A DNA stretch of 64,000 nt from NCBI GenBank assembly GCA_030765065.1, contig CM060990.1:456714321-456778320 (forward strand). The letters run 5' to 3'. Positions 23,751 to 36,119 of the stretch are shown piece by piece (the stretch's first letter is position 1; every line of letters starts with the position of its first letter). The DNA is from Deroplatys truncata. Its lineage: Eukaryota; Arthropoda; Insecta; Mantodea; Mantidae. Position numbers and translations under genes: made by a program. A model generated the notes under the pieces. That model was not told where the DNA came from, did not search any database, and saw only the letters and a program-made list of their open reading frames with translations.

Positions 23751-26700
23751 AGTATCACCTAAGCCATCCAAGTATTACATTCGTTCCTCAATACAAAATG
23801 AAAGCGCAAATGCGGAGATACAACTTCACTGAATAAGTAGACATTCTACATCATCTTCACTCATTTATTTTTGCTCTTTATCCTCTCTGATGGCACGCTG
23901 GGTTTTATTGAAGCTTGCCTTCTAGGGCATAATCTTCATCTTCCAACCGCATAACTAACAATTTGTCTCCTCCAGAGGTTTGTGGTTGCAACTATAAAAA
24001 CCCCAATTTCCCGACTATATGCTATTTCCTGAAAAATGCCAGCATCACTCTTACAGTAAACTAGGCAGAGACATATCCTCTGAAGAATCCTTACAGATTG
24101 AAAAGGAAAGTTCGAGTAATTTCCCATCATTGAAGGTTGGAACCTACTGTTTATTGGTTCATCGCTACCCGTGAAAGTCAAAATACATATGCTTTTAAAA
24201 GTGCAATTCGCCTCAGACAACACATGACCAACTTTATTCCAGACGTGTCATAGGAAGAAGTATACCGTTTTAACGGAAAAATTAGTAAAGGATCCCCTGC
24301 TCCTTCATATTGCACATTATTTTCTCATAGTTTATTTAGAGTATAACATATGCAACACATGTATTTCAACAACTCTTTGGAAAAATCCTTCTCACTCCTC
24401 AGGCCCAGGCGAATAGAATTGTGAAAAGGTGAATGAGATGGGCGAAATAATACTCAATCGAGCCCGCGGTTATCTTAGATGAAAGTTACCTTACATCTGT
24501 CTTACTGCAGATAGGGGAAATATCCCAAAAATATCTTATGCACGGCATTCATCTACCCGTAGGTTCTAACATGGGCCTCTATACAGATATTCACGGGCCT
24601 CTATACAGATGGAATATACAGATATTTCACCGTCACGCCACAGATGTCAACGTTATTGTCAATCATGGTTTACTCTGATATATTCTTCTTTAATGATCTT
24701 TCTCACATCCATATCACCAAAGCATATGAATGCAGTTAACGGAAATATTGAAAACAATGAATGCAGATGGTAGCTAGTGGCACGGTGAGGGTATTCGCGA
24801 TCCGTTTATAACTTCTGATCCCCAACATGTATCACGTCTTTCTTGCCACAGTTAGCATCCTGTCTTAATAGACCATAACGTTTCACCGAAATGGAATCTT
24901 CTGAGTAGAACGATTATAGCAATTCGTACATCTCGTGCTTTTATTCAAGGTTCACGCTGCCGAAATAATTTTCAATGATATTTCACAACTCTCCTTGTAG
25001 AAATAACAAGAATCGTATAGTAACTTATTACAACCAATGATATATTGGGTAATCTTATTAGCAGTTATCTGCTTGATGATGACGGCTGTCTCAGCTGGAA
25101 CCTTGGCCCTCAAAGTAGGTCGGTAGCTTAATAAACAGGGCTCGGATTCTGATGACATGTCACGTTTTAGTTGTTGCATTATAGGTATCTGTACATAAAT
25201 CTATATCATGAGTCCCAGACTATGAAAATACATAATAATTAGATCATTTTTGGTCATTTGATATTATTTTCTTTTTAGGGCATTTTTTCGATTTTACGTT
25301 ATTATCTTGTCATTTTCTTGCACTTACAGTGAGTATATAAAGAATATTATATTAGTGACATTTTATAGAAAGATAACGTTTCAAACATCCGAAATTTCAC
25401 TATTTGATGGGAGCAACTTTGTACATCGTTTACTGACATTCTTGGAGAAGAGCACATTCCTATTAAATTTAATGTTTGTTCCAGAAAAGGTTGCTTGTCG
25501 GTGGAAGGGTGGTTATTCTCAGGAAAGAAGGTACAATTACAGTTATGAATTCATGTCCAAAACCAGCGAACTCAAAAGAGTTGATGCTAAAGTTTTGTAA
25601 GACCTGCTACAAAAATAATTTTCTCAGATTCCTCAAACACGAACATGGAAGAAATATTTATTTTCAATTAATTTCTAAGTTACATCATATTTATTTTATA
25701 CCTACCTTTTTCTACTTATATAAGAGTTATACCCATATATAAGTTAATTATAGCTTTACATTAATTGTAATAAATTAAATAAACCTCACTTAGGTTATTT
25801 TATAGCTATGACGACATTTTTAAAGTTTCAGATTCATTTTATAGGTAAATTTTCAAACATTTTAGGTCCTCATAATCTGGCCGCTAGAAATAAACATTGT
25901 TATAAGTGGAAGAGTTACATTCTGAAGCACCTAAAAGGTTATATAATGATCTCTGTCACGCAAGGAGATCATGCGGTTTGCCTTCGTTTTTCATTAATTT
26001 CTGACGTCCCAATAGAAAATGACGTATTACTCTTCCTAGTTCTCTTTGAAATTATTGCATTGATCTCTGGATCTTATAAATGTGTGGATTTGACCCATGA
26101 ATTCTGTCTAAATAGCCTCGTATAATATTGCCAAGTTTCATGATATTTTCTTTTGCAAAACTGTATTAAAGATAATGCACATGCGGTATTGTGCTGGCGT
26201 CTTGCTTTAACGACTACCAGAGCAAACTCGTGTTGAAACATATGATGTATGCTTTTGCTTTCCAACTGCGTGCACAATAATCAATAATCGTGTATACATC
26301 AAAATGTTGCTATAATAGAAGGATGAACTTGAAAGGAGCGACACTATTGGTCGAACAAATGTTTACATGCAAGGTCTCACAAGAATAAGCTTGCACATTG
26401 TTGCAATCCAATACAAGCAGGAAGCGTTTAGGTAATGTCAATATACAAATACACATATATGCATATTAAATCCATCTTCGAAGATCGGGGTGTTTTAGAG
26501 AATACTATAACGATAAAATTCCATGTCAGAATTGTAACGGTGTGATTGGTTACGGAGATGGAGGCACGTGTACCTACAAGTCTTCCTTTGATCCACAGCG
26601 TGTTGTAATAATTGTCAAGAAAACACGAGATTTAATGAGTACGACCTTTACTTGTCCCTCAAAAGGTCGGGATTCCTGGCTTCAGTAGACACATCGGAAA

Positions 26701-27217
26701 AACTGCTTACAACTACTTACGTAAATTTTATCTTCAAATACTGTATTGTAAACTCTCTGTTCATATCATAAGTTAGAATATATATCGTTACCAGTCGTGA
26801 ACTAATTTTTGCACGCGTTGATTACATTGCGTGAGTGAAGAAAGTCCCAGTCTCCAAAGTGTGCTACGCAACCCACACATTGTCCGACTTTGTGCTGTAA
26901 ATCCCAGGAAATCTTTGTGAGCGTTGCTCTGAATGACGAAGGACAATTTGAAGGTGTGGGATTTTCGACAAGAACATGTAAAATTGGTCTGAGCTGAAAC
27001 AACGACATGGGAAATCGTCGTCCATTTGCGATTTGTGAAAAACTGCAAGATCGAACATTTACCATACAATTTTATGCATACTTAAATGTGATGTACTACG
27101 CTTGGCCTCTGAAGATAATGAAAATATACATGGATTGTATGATCTGGTTCCACTGATACAAGTACTTTGATGGCAGTATATGTGGTTGCTTTGCCTTATT
27201 GTAATTGTTACGTCCAC

Positions 27218-27220
<3 letters not shown>
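23751..27220. other. Unrecognised AT-rich DNA
   Basis: The string GGGCCTCTATACAGAT is tandemly repeated at about 24,573 and 24,597. A T-rich acceptor-like string before 25,485 and GTAAGA at 25,597 bracket an open 112-nt stretch with two usable frames; I could not choose between them or recognise a protein. Three overlapping frames at 26.8-27.07 kb (minus) are open without motifs. Confidence 0.45.

Positions 27221-27284
<64 letters not shown>
27221..27284 (+). repeat. (ATT)n microsatellite
   Basis: About 21 ATT units; it produces an artificial poly-isoleucine frame that is not a gene. Confidence 0.98.
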
Positions 27285-27689
27285 GCAATGTAGCACTCGA
27301 ATATTTTAACTACATTTATACATTTAACGTAATTACAGCTGGTACCTCAATAGACACACATAAACTATAGTATGTTCTGTTAATAACGATTACTGCCTGG
27401 ATCATTCTATAATAGTATTAACGGAACGATGGATTGTTTTGCTATGTCATGTAAACATTTTTGTCACCTATAAATAAACGAGTTTCCACTAAGATTATTA
27501 AAAGAACTGTAGGTACAAAGTTACATCAGTTTGTATAAATGATTATTTGTGCAATCGTTTCTTATCTTGCACGTACTCAATTGCAAAACTCCCTAAATGT
27601 GTTACTCATGTTTCAGTAATATACTAGAGGGCTGTAAAGGTGCGATGTAAGCAGGTTTTGGCGATCGGCTTTTCGGACCTCTCTCTATG

Positions 27690-27965
27690 CATGGTCACTC
27701 GCAATCCTGTTTTCCTTCCGCTCGCACTGCATCGCTGGGGGATCGCTCCCGGTCATGTCGAGTGCTCAGTTCTGTTTTAACCATGAGAGCAACGCAGAGT
27801 GACTGGTAATTGCACAACTTGGCATTCGTGGTGTAAGTAGCCCATCTCAGAAATAGCATATCTGTTATGCTTCGTAGTACTGCACTGTACTGTACTGCAG
27901 TGACTAACAATTGTGCTTGTCATACTGGAAACCGGGGTTCGATCTCCCGTGGTGAACATTTTTCT
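27690..27965 (+). mobile_element. SINE-like segment with B box
   Basis: A B-box-like GGTTCGATCTCC at 27,936-27,947 sits in a tRNA-like context (AACCGGGGTTCGATCTCCCG then TGGTGAA). The preceding 240 bp is GC-richer than its surroundings, and a T-rich stretch follows. The A box is not clear, and no duplication was found, so this may be a tRNA pseudogene in a larger repeat. Confidence 0.4.
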
Positions 27966-28718
27966 TGTTTGTTTCCTTTTCAAATTTAATGCCGGTAAAC
28001 TTTTTCATATATAAATATACCTATAACGAAATATAGCTTTACGCGAATATCACAAACTTACACAAAGCAGAACACAGTTTTAAGATAAGTTACAGACTGT
28101 TGACTGTTAGTTAGATCTCTCTACATAAATGGCTCTCCAGAAATTAGGCTTTCTTTACATCATTCGAGAGGCTTGATGAGCCTCATCCTACAGGAACCTC
28201 ATCCGTGTCTACTGATTTGGAAAGGGTTTTAGCAGCGACTTAGGTTATGAGGCAGAGTATGATCACAGCCATCATGCACTACCGCGGACAAAAAATCAGT
28301 CATGTCTTGAACTCCTACACGGCACAGCGCCTTGTTTACACCATACGCAATACAGTTGTATAGCCGCGTCAGCAAGTTGTTGTACGGCAATACTGACTCT
28401 TCTACTTTCCACGTGTCTTCTCTGTAGTACTGCGGTAAAGCGTAATAGTTCTGTGATTAAGACCGCTTCTCGCATTAGTAGGCACCTTTTTCTTCTTCTT
28501 CTTTTAATAATGTTTAGTCAACACATAGCGGCTACTTATTTTCGATATACTGCATTTCATACACGGCATTCGGTGAAGTTAATAATATAATAGGTACTAT
28601 AAGCTTCTTTAAGGATTTATTCGATATGCTATGCACGAACCTACTGATACGCAGAAGGATGCACAAATGCATCAGGCACGAACGGGTTCTTTTTCAGTGA
28701 ATCATACCACTTTTGACA
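27966..28718. other. Unrecognised DNA
   Basis: No gene was recognised. The left end of the following Tc1-like element probably lies here, but I could not find a matching terminal inverted repeat. Confidence 0.45.
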
Positions 28719-29700
28719 ATGGTAGAGCGCCCACGCAAAGACATAAACACAAGGAAGTCTCTCCTTGCACTAGTCAATGTAGCAGGCTTTTCTGCTCGTG
28801 AAGCTACAGCTAGTACTGCAGTCCCTGCAACTAGAGTGCAGAAGAGGTGGGTGAGATTATCTAGGGAAGGCACTGAACGCCGTCATCGTCTTGGTTCAGT
28901 AAGAAGACGTGTGTCCACCCCCAAAATGTTAATTGCAGTTAATAATCACAGCTTTAATTGCAGTAGCAGAGAGGAACCCTTTCCAAACTGCTTCTGAAAT
29001 GAAGGTATATCCACAATTTCCTGGATCATCTCGAAACGCTCCGCGACGTGTAAACGACGCAGTACTTCTAGCACGAAAAGCAGCTAAAAAGCAATATCTG
29101 GCAGACGATCACAGATTGTTTCGCCTCGCGTATGCAGACGAGGTGACATTTTCTTCCGCACTAAGGGAAAGCTGGTTGTCTACTGTCCAAAGGGATCCCA
29201 ATACGATGCAAAATACGTGGCTTCACAATATCATCATGGTCACGTATCTGCATCTTGTTGGGGCTGGATATCAAGGGACGGTCTAAGTGTGTTGTGACAG
29301 CTTGAAAATACACTGAACAGTGCGCAATACACGGTAATACTTAAGAATGTTTTGATTCCCTCTATGAGGATGACATATCCTGATGGAATTGTTGAATTCT
29401 TACAGAATAATCATCCTGTCCACACATGTCAAAAGGTTTCAAATTGGTTCTCAGAGAGGCAGGACATCAGAATGATAGACTGGTCTCCTTGTTCACCAGA
29501 TTTCAACCCTATTGAAAATGTGTGGGCTGAGGTGAAGCTGCGCTCAAATTTCCCTGTAGATGCGCCAAGGACAAAAGATGGCTTCTGGGCACAAATTCAG
29601 AACCCTGGGATGTTGTAGCTTCTCGTCTACGTTACTGCAGCGATTTTATTTCATCTATGCCCGAAGATTAAGGACAGTTATACGTGTTGAGGTTTCCTAC
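28719..29700 (+). pseudogene. Tc1-like transposase pseudogene
   Basis: Starting at ATG 28,719 the first frame reads MVERPRKDINTRKSLLAL and then AGFSAREAT, the paired helix-turn-helix DNA-binding start of Tc1-type transposases. After a frameshift a second frame gives NAPRRVND, RKAAKKQYL and RLAYADEVTFS, around the first catalytic Asp. A third frame gives NNHPVHTCQKVSNWF and DWSPCSPDFNPIENVW, the second and third catalytic blocks. The usual Q-D-N-x-P-x-H box reads QNNHPVH, so the second catalytic aspartate is an asparagine. The C-terminus DFISSMPED is recognisable near 29,640-29,670. At least two frameshifts and this substitution make it inactive. Terminal inverted repeats were not found. Confidence 0.85.
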
Positions 29701-30420
29701 ACCCGATATTAATTTCATTTATTTTTATGTGTTCTAGTTTTAGAAGGTAATAGTTTATTTGCAAGTATTTCTTTAGTTATTTAAAACGAGTGTTTAGTGG
29801 AACTATGTTTTTGTGTGCATAGATAGGCCTAAAACATAAAACGTTAAAGTTATATTAATGCAATGTTATGTTCCGCACATCCAGTCATAAATTTAACAGC
29901 ATAAAATAACTAATGCGAGATTGGAAACGAGAAGCTTATGAGTGCAAGCAGTGCCTTCATACCCCCCCAGCCACCGTAACATTGCTCCCTGCTCTGTTTG
30001 TAAATTGTCTATTATATTGTTTTTTATTAAAAACGCTACAAATTCTGATTCCTCTTAATATTTGTGATCTGCTTATTTTACTATTTTTCATAATACACTT
30101 TCTTATAGATTGATTCTATGGGATAATAGTGCACACCATAATAAAATTTTAATTATGCAGGAAAGGTCCATTAGAATTACAAATTCATCTAATCAGGAAC
30201 GTTGTTAACTTTTATTTGGGCCTCAGGAAACTTTGACAATCACTTGCCTATATATCTTATAGCTGGTAAAGTACAGGTTGTTTCTGAAAAGATTATGTAA
30301 AAGTAAATATCTGTAGCAAGTACCAATAATGAAAAGTTTAATGATTGCACATAACTATACATATAATTTATATGTTTTATTATCCTTTTTGATTCAGGTC
30401 AGTGGTGTAGTCTAAGACAG
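29701..30420. other. Unrecognised AT-rich DNA
   Basis: No gene or repeat boundary was recognised between the Tc1-like remnant and repeat copy 2. Confidence 0.5.
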
Positions 30421-30430
30421 TCAGTGTGAG

Positions 30431-31018
30431 AAGTACGTTCTGCGTAGCTAGAAATATAAAGTGATAGCCGTAATAATATGAAATTAAATATTAGTAACAG
30501 TAGGAATAAAATTATCAGATAAGATTAGGAAATGAATACTACTTGTAGAGATGAATATGGGTTGAAGAGACAGTGCAAGCAACAGGCAGGAAACGGGTTT
30601 GGTTTTTCCCTATTGTAGATAGATAAGGTATCTATCATACGCTTTCGTTCGTGTACCGTTAGGTCGCCTGTAAAACGGGTGCGTAGAAAAGGTCAGTGCT
30701 CTGATAGCTGCAGGCATACGAGTTCATGTGGAAACTTAAAGTAGGCAATCAATAAGAAAGAAGGTAGAAATCACGTGATAGCGAAACGGTGGGATAGGAA
30801 ATTTCAAAATAAGGAAACACAGAGTTTGGAAAATCACTTGTCGGTGGTATTTCCTTGGAGGCTTTTCTAAAAACAAATGTGAGTGTCGAAGTGTAGGCGC
30901 GACAGTATGAAGTACAGCAGTAAACGCGGCACCCAAAGAAATGCGCGTGTGTGTGGTGAGGTTCTATCATGAGCCAGATTTTAAAAAGGAGACGGAAAAT
31001 AAACCGACAAGAAAACGA
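30431..31018. repeat. 0.6-0.7 kb interspersed repeat, copy 2
   Basis: It follows copy 1 (19,172) from GTACGTTCTGCGTAGCTA to GACAAGAAAACGAAC, including the ATCACGTGATAGCGAA block and TGAAGTACAGCAGTAAA, with small insertions such as a TAGATAGATAAGG string. It ends abruptly where a mariner-type transposase begins, so the final roughly 110 bp seen in copy 1 is missing. Confidence 0.85.
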
Positions 31019-31039
31019 ACCAGAGGCATACTGCGTATC

Positions 31040-32010
31040 ATGGAGTACGCGCGAACGGGGGTTGTTATGACTGCAGAAAAACTTTGGGAGTAAATTCAGG
31101 AAGGCTGTACTGCATAGAAGCTGCATTATGCGATGGGTGCACCAATTTGAAACCAGTGGCTGTCCATGTCCTGGAAACGTCCTGGCCGCGCACAGACCTC
31201 AGAAGAAACAGTGAATCGAGTTCAAGCTGTGTATGAACATAGCCCAAAAAAGTCAACACGGCGAGACAGTTCAGAACTCCAGGTACCACATATTACAGTC
31301 TGGCATGTCCTACTCAGATGTCTGCATTTTAAACCATACAGACTGCAACTTCTGCAGGAGCTACAGCCAGACGACAAGTCCAAATGCAAAAGCTTTTGCA
31401 TTGCTATGCAGGACCGAATGGAGGATGATGACTTTGCTGACAGGATAGTGTTCAGTGATGAAGCTAACTTTCACCTAAGTGGAAAGGTCAATCGCCACAA
31501 CGTCCGCATCTGAGCTTCTGAAAATCCACGTGAAATTTTTGAGCATGTAAGGGACTCCCCAAAACTGAACGTGTTTTGTGCGTTGAGCAAACACGGTGTA
31601 TGGTCGTTCTTTTTCCAGGAAAAAACTGTTACTTGGTCATGGTACAAGAATGGCATATGATACAGATTACCGAAGATCTACCAGATATGATCTTTCAGCA
31701 GGTTGGTGCTCCTCCTCATTTTCACTTGGATGTTCGCCGATATTTAAACGATAAGCTTCCAAACCGTTGGATTGGTCATTCTGGATAGGAATATTCCCCA
31801 CTTATGCGCTGTCCTCCATGATCACCAGACTCACACCACGTGATTTCATTCTTTGGCGGTACATCAAGGACACAGTGTATCGTCCACCTATGTCACAGGA
31901 CATAGGATCTGAGAGAACGAATCACTCAGGCAGTAGAATCAATATCCCATTATATGATGTCACGCACCTGGAACGAACTGGAGTGCCAACTTTACGTCTG
32001 CTGTGTTAGC
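31040..32010 (+). pseudogene. Mariner/IS630-type transposase pseudogene
   Basis: From ATG 31,040 fragments in different frames give the layout of an arthropod IS630/mariner-type DDE transposase: KRPGRAQTSEETVNRV (end of the helix-turn-helix linker), ITVWHVLLRC and LHFKPYRLQLLQEL, then VFSDEANFHLSG with the first catalytic Asp, QQVGAPPHFHLDVRRYLND, and LTPRDFILWRYIKDTVY with the third. The second catalytic aspartate, normally Q-Q-D-G-A-P-P-H, is a valine here. There are also stops and several frameshifts. The gene starts 22 bp after repeat copy 2 stops, so the transposon inserted into or recombined with that repeat. A typical fragment of the same superfamily lies at 60.8 kb, but the sequences are distinct families. 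Confidence 0.85.
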
Positions 32011-32400
32011 AACTGTGCTCACATCGAGCATTTTTAATGTTCATACTAAACTTACATAACTACTTTGAATTTTTATGTTTACAAAAATTTTTGCACACAC
32101 AGTTATGAGCAAATTACCTCTACTTTTGCATCATATTTTTTAAGTACCCTGCATGTTGAAGCCGAAATTATGAAGTCAATAATTATCATAATAATCTGAG
32201 AAGGATAGTGATATAAAACAAATAATAAAATATTAAATTTCAGTGTATGTATGTAAAGGAGAAGCATTGTGAAAATTGTTGACTGTAAAAGCTACAGAAA
32301 GACAAGACAGGCACAGTTTAGCTAATTAGGGAGCAGCCCCAGGTATAAAGGGTAAAATAGCTGAAGCCAGTTTCTCTTGGAATTTATGGGCACCTTTACA
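32011..32400. other. Unrecognised AT-rich DNA, possible transposon end and LTR
   Basis: Probably holds the right end of the preceding transposon and the degraded start of the following retrotransposon. Neither boundary could be fixed. Confidence 0.4.
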
Positions 32401-33128
32401 CTGGCCGGGATGTGAAGGTCATTAGGGGCTTCATGATACTAAATTTGAGGAGAGTTTTGAGGGGAGAGAGGGGAAGTTAGGAGTTTTTCCTCTTTGTAGC
32501 GCGGTGGTGAAATTCATTCTGTACTGAGCGATCGGTGAAAGCGGGACGACATTCTCGTCGAGTTGTGAACCTTGGCGGCGAACATGCAAGAGGGTAGAAC
32601 GTTCAGCTGTGGTTAATAATCTTCGGTCTTGGTAAAGACACAGTAGCATCGTATGCATTTAAAAATGATCGGCAAACCTTAAGTTTTATTTTAAAATGGT
32701 GAAAATAAAAGTGTTCCAAGAAAGCGTTCGTGTTTCTCTGTACACATCCACGCATACCCAGAGATTAAGATCTCATGCTCGAGCAGCCGTGGCAAAGTAT
32801 AAAAAACAACTAGGAGGAGAAACGCAGCAATCGTGAGGCAAAGGTATTGCTTCATTGTTGGAGGACGTAGTGTGGCTGCGTCATATGGCGTCCTAAGCGT
32901 GCAGCCCGAACAACGGAGAAGCTGAACGACGGAGACATCAAGGAGGCCCGAATAACGTGAAGGCCGAACAACGGAAACTGAACGTCGGAGACATCGAGGA
33001 GACCGGGACAACGAGAAGGACAACAGGAACAACATCGAAGCAGCAGTGGCAGGTAGCAGATATAAAAAGTTACTGAGTGTAAATTTATTTATGTGTTCCA
33101 GTGGTAAAAGCAGTTAAGGAACGGTAAA
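32401..33128 (+). other. Untranslated leader of the Ty3-like composite element
   Basis: Purine-rich, GC-richer DNA runs without usable frames up to the gag ATG at 33,129. At 32,424 the string TTAGGGGCTTCATGAT is reminiscent of the TGGGGGCTCGTCCGGGAT primer-binding site complementary to tRNA-Pro, but it is too diverged to be sure. Two tandem units lie at 32,905-33,019. Confidence 0.4.
32905..33019 (+). repeat. Tandem duplication in the retrotransposon leader
   Basis: Two units of about 58 and 56 bp, each with CCGAACAACGGA, CTGAACG, CGGAGACATC and AGGAG, followed by AAC(G/A)-type purine strings ending in GAAGG. Confidence 0.75.
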
Positions 33129-35087
33129 ATGTTTGAGCAATCTGATGCGATCATGGAAATTCAAGACGGTGATAGTGGAACTGTGCAGGACGTAAATAGT
33201 AGTGTAAATAAGGTAGTAGAAACAGTAGACGATAGAAATTTACAGAAACAGGTAGAACAGCCAGGGGGAAGTACGGAAACTAATGAGATGTTAAAGTTAA
33301 TAAATGTCAATGATACAAAATAGTAATCAAAGCTTGAGAGAAGATTTAACAGGAAAAATAGAACAGGGCCAGAAAGAAATAAGGGATGAGTTGAAAGCTA
33401 ACCAGGGTGTAACAGAACAGGGTCAGAAAGAATTAACAGGAAAAATAGAATAGGGTCAGAAAGAATTAAGGGATGAGATAAAAGCTAATAATCGAAGTTT
33501 AAGGGAAGAGTTAAGAAGCAACGTAACTGAAATTGGGAATAAACTGAGAATCAGCAGAAAGTCTTAGAAAATTTTAAGGAGGAGGCTAGAAATGAAATAG
33601 AAAACGTGAGAATTGAGGTTAGGGAAAATCAAGAACAGATTAGAGAAGAAATTAAAGTTGTAAGGCAAGAGATTAGTGAAAGAGTAGAAAAATAAAAAAG
33701 AAAATTGAGGGAAGAATTAAGTCAATAATTAGTTAGAGAAAGGGAAGCTACTAGCAAAGAATTAGAAATATACAGAAACGGGTTAGAACAGTCTGAAAGA
33801 GAAAGTAGGAGACTTGCTGTGGGAATAGATGATGTAAATGATAGACTTAAGGAAGGGTTAGAAAAAGTGTGCATATCAGACAATATTGGTAGTTCAGCAT
33901 GTAGCAATGTAAGCAGTGCAACAGTAAGGAACGATGCAGCGCAGAATGCGTCAGCTGACCTTCCGATGCTGAATTTAGGTCCAAGTACCTCCAGCAACAG
34001 TACGAGTACAAATGTAAATAGAAATGGCGGTCCAACTTTTCAATGGCCTAACCGTGTTCTCAGTGAAATTTCACCACCGATTTTTGAGGACGAGCAATCA
34101 GATAATCCAAAAGCATTTATTAACAGCTTGCAGGAATATTTTAATTTTAAGGACATACCAGAGGAATACAAGATGACTGTAGTACGAAAATGTTTTAAAG
34201 GTAATGCTTTCAATTGGCTAGAATTGTCTGTAGGGCTAGATAACAATTACGGGGCCTTTAAAGAGCTATTTCTGAACAGATATTGGGGTACAAGCAGGCA
34301 AGTGAATATACGATTAGAACTCAGTAATGGCAAGTACGATTCCCATAAGTACCAATCTATCGTGAATTATTTCATGGTAGTGGCAAGAAAATCTAAGATG
34401 TTAGATACACCGATGGAAGAAAATGAATTAATAAATCTAGTAACCGCACACTTTCCGGAAACAATACAAAGTTATATAATTATTGCAAAACCGGTTACAA
34501 TAGCAGCCATGATAGATTTGTTGATCGCTTTGCAGAGGAAGAGAAATCAAGATGGCGTCATTAAGGATAGGAATTTCACGCAGAAAGAAAGAAGTCCTAC
34601 AAAATTTTTCGGGCAGGGGGCATATCAAGGAAATGACAGAAATTTTGATGTGAGAGGTAGATACCATGGGCCTGTACCGAAAAATAACTACAATGATAAC
34701 AGAAGGAATAACTTTGAAAATAATTATAGGGGAAGAGGTGAAAATTACCGAACAGGACGGAACGCACAAATAAATTATGTACATATTCACAGGTATAATT
34801 ATGATAGAATGGAAAGGTATCCTAAAACAGACGCTATTCTGGAGATAACTGTAGCAATAACTATGAAAATAGGTATAGACCCAGTTCGCCAAGACAGAAG
34901 GCCAGAAGTAGAAGTGGTAGGAATTCACCAGTCCAGGAAGATACGATTGATAAGCTCTACAGGGCAAATAATGGGAAATAATTACCGTCATGAAACGAAA
35001 CCAGGACATTCGCATAACGATATTGGGACAGGAGCAATTAGCAAAGTGTCGGAAAACTCCAAACCCAATCAACTTCGCCTTCAGTGA
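33129..35087 (+). pseudogene. Ty3-like retrotransposon gag, unit A
   Basis: The frame opens at ATG 33,129 and continues with frameshifts and stops (33,321; around 33,450; 33,565; 33,694; 33,727) to an intact stretch from 33,819 to 35,087. The first third is a long charged coiled coil with repeated GQKEL/GQKEI units. It is followed by a Ser/Asn linker and, from about 34,050, the capsid-like domain: AFINSLQEYF, CFKGNAFNWLEL, FKELFLNRYWG, SIVNYFMV and NLVTAHFPETIQ, which fit the retrotransposon gag fold. The C-terminal part is rich in Asn, Arg, Gly and Tyr (NNFENNYRGRGENYR) instead of a CCHC knuckle, so RNA binding would rest on an RG-type tail. The coiled coil is broken, so the protein is not made intact. 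Confidence 0.8.
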
Positions 35088-35640
35088 AGATTGGGAATCA
35101 TTCCTATATTGAGCGGTACACGAAAAGAAGGAATAATGGAAGGCAACTAATGATAGAGTCACATCAGCAAGGGAGAGATAGGCCAGAAGAAAGCGAAATT
35201 TTAACTGATCCACTAAGGATAAATATTGCCATTAATGGCAAACAATTTCGTGCAATAATAGACACCGCCGCCAACAGTGCAGTTTGTCCACAAAATTTTA
35301 TGAAGAATTAATAAACAGTGGTTTAAAATTAATGTCTTTACCAGTACATGGGATATATTGTTCAGTAGCAGTGGGCAAAAGAAAAGAAAAGAAAGAGTAA
35401 GGTTTCAGGCTATGATGAATATTGAAATCGGAAAGCAAATTATTGAGATGTTGTTTGTAATAGTACCTAGCCTTGTAACAGACATTATAATAGGTTGTGA
35501 TAGTCTATACGCATGGAACTCCATTATAGATTTTGAAAACAAAATTTTGAAGCTCGAAACAGAACAAGACACCATAGTCGTACCATTGTTGGAGGACAGT
35601 AGTGCAGGAATAATTGCCAGGGATCCGGTAGAGGAAGAAA
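35084..35640 (+). pseudogene. Aspartic protease of unit A
   Basis: The frame beginning at 35,084, overlapping the gag stop by 4 bases, reads INIAINGKQFRAIIDTAANSA, the N-terminal half of a retropepsin. The catalytic triplet is DTA where active enzymes have DSG or DTG. A frameshift near 35,311 moves the frame, after which VRFQAMMNIEIGK, IVPSLVTDIIIGCDSLYAW and FENKILKL complete the fold, with the conserved I-I-I-G-x-D/C-x-L block. Both the altered triplet and the shift argue for a dead enzyme. Protease following gag directly is the normal pol order. Confidence 0.75.
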
Positions 35641-36119
35641 TAAAAGGGGAAACATTCTTTGTGGAAGTTATAAACATTGGAGCTATGAAATTAGCTGAAG
35701 TAAGGTTAGAGAATTGCCATGAAATTAATGAAGAAAATATAATCTACGGAGAACATGAGAAATTTTGTATTAATAACGGAGAAGAAAAACCCCAAGAAAA
35801 TCCTAGATTATGCTTGAACGATAAGAATGTAACTAAGTACGATAGGATGGATGACTGTGTCGAAATAGAAAATTTGTTGAAAAATAAGGTGGATCAAGCT
35901 AGTAGACTGAATGAGAAACAAAAGAAGGAATTATGGGAAATTTTAATGGATAATAAGGAAGTGTTTTCAGATAAACCGGGAAGGTGCATAAATTACACTC
36001 ATTCTTTTGAAACGACTGACATTAAACCATATGCTCATCAGGCTAGACCAATTCCATGTGCTATTAGGGAGGAAGTACACAAAGTTATTGACAATGCTAA
36101 GCGGTATATCCTAGATTAA
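35641..36119 (+). pseudogene. Protease-RT linker and reverse transcriptase start, unit A
   Basis: The long acidic linker ends in NEKQKKELWEILMDNKEVFS, DKPGRCINYTHSFE and ARPIPCAIREEVHKVIDN. This is the N-terminal entry of Ty3-type reverse transcriptases (V-F-S-x-x-P-G-x, Y-x-H-x-I/F, R-x-x-P/R-I-P, then V-x-x-x-I-x-x-M). A TAA at 36,117-36,119 ends the frame before the fingers and palm motifs, and instead of the rest of the reverse transcriptase the same frame runs straight into a second gag. Confidence 0.8.

Noticed and set aside
25485-25596. Possible exon between an acceptor-like and a donor-like site
   Set aside because: Two frames are open, neither recognisable, and the donor is weak; too little to list as a gene.
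27167-27370. 67-codon frame on plus strand
   Set aside because: Most of it is the (ATT)n microsatellite read as poly-isoleucine.
34437-35213. 258-codon frame on the minus strand
   Set aside because: It is the antisense of the gag and protease region of retrotransposon unit A; its residues follow from the Asn/Arg-rich codons opposite and show no motif.
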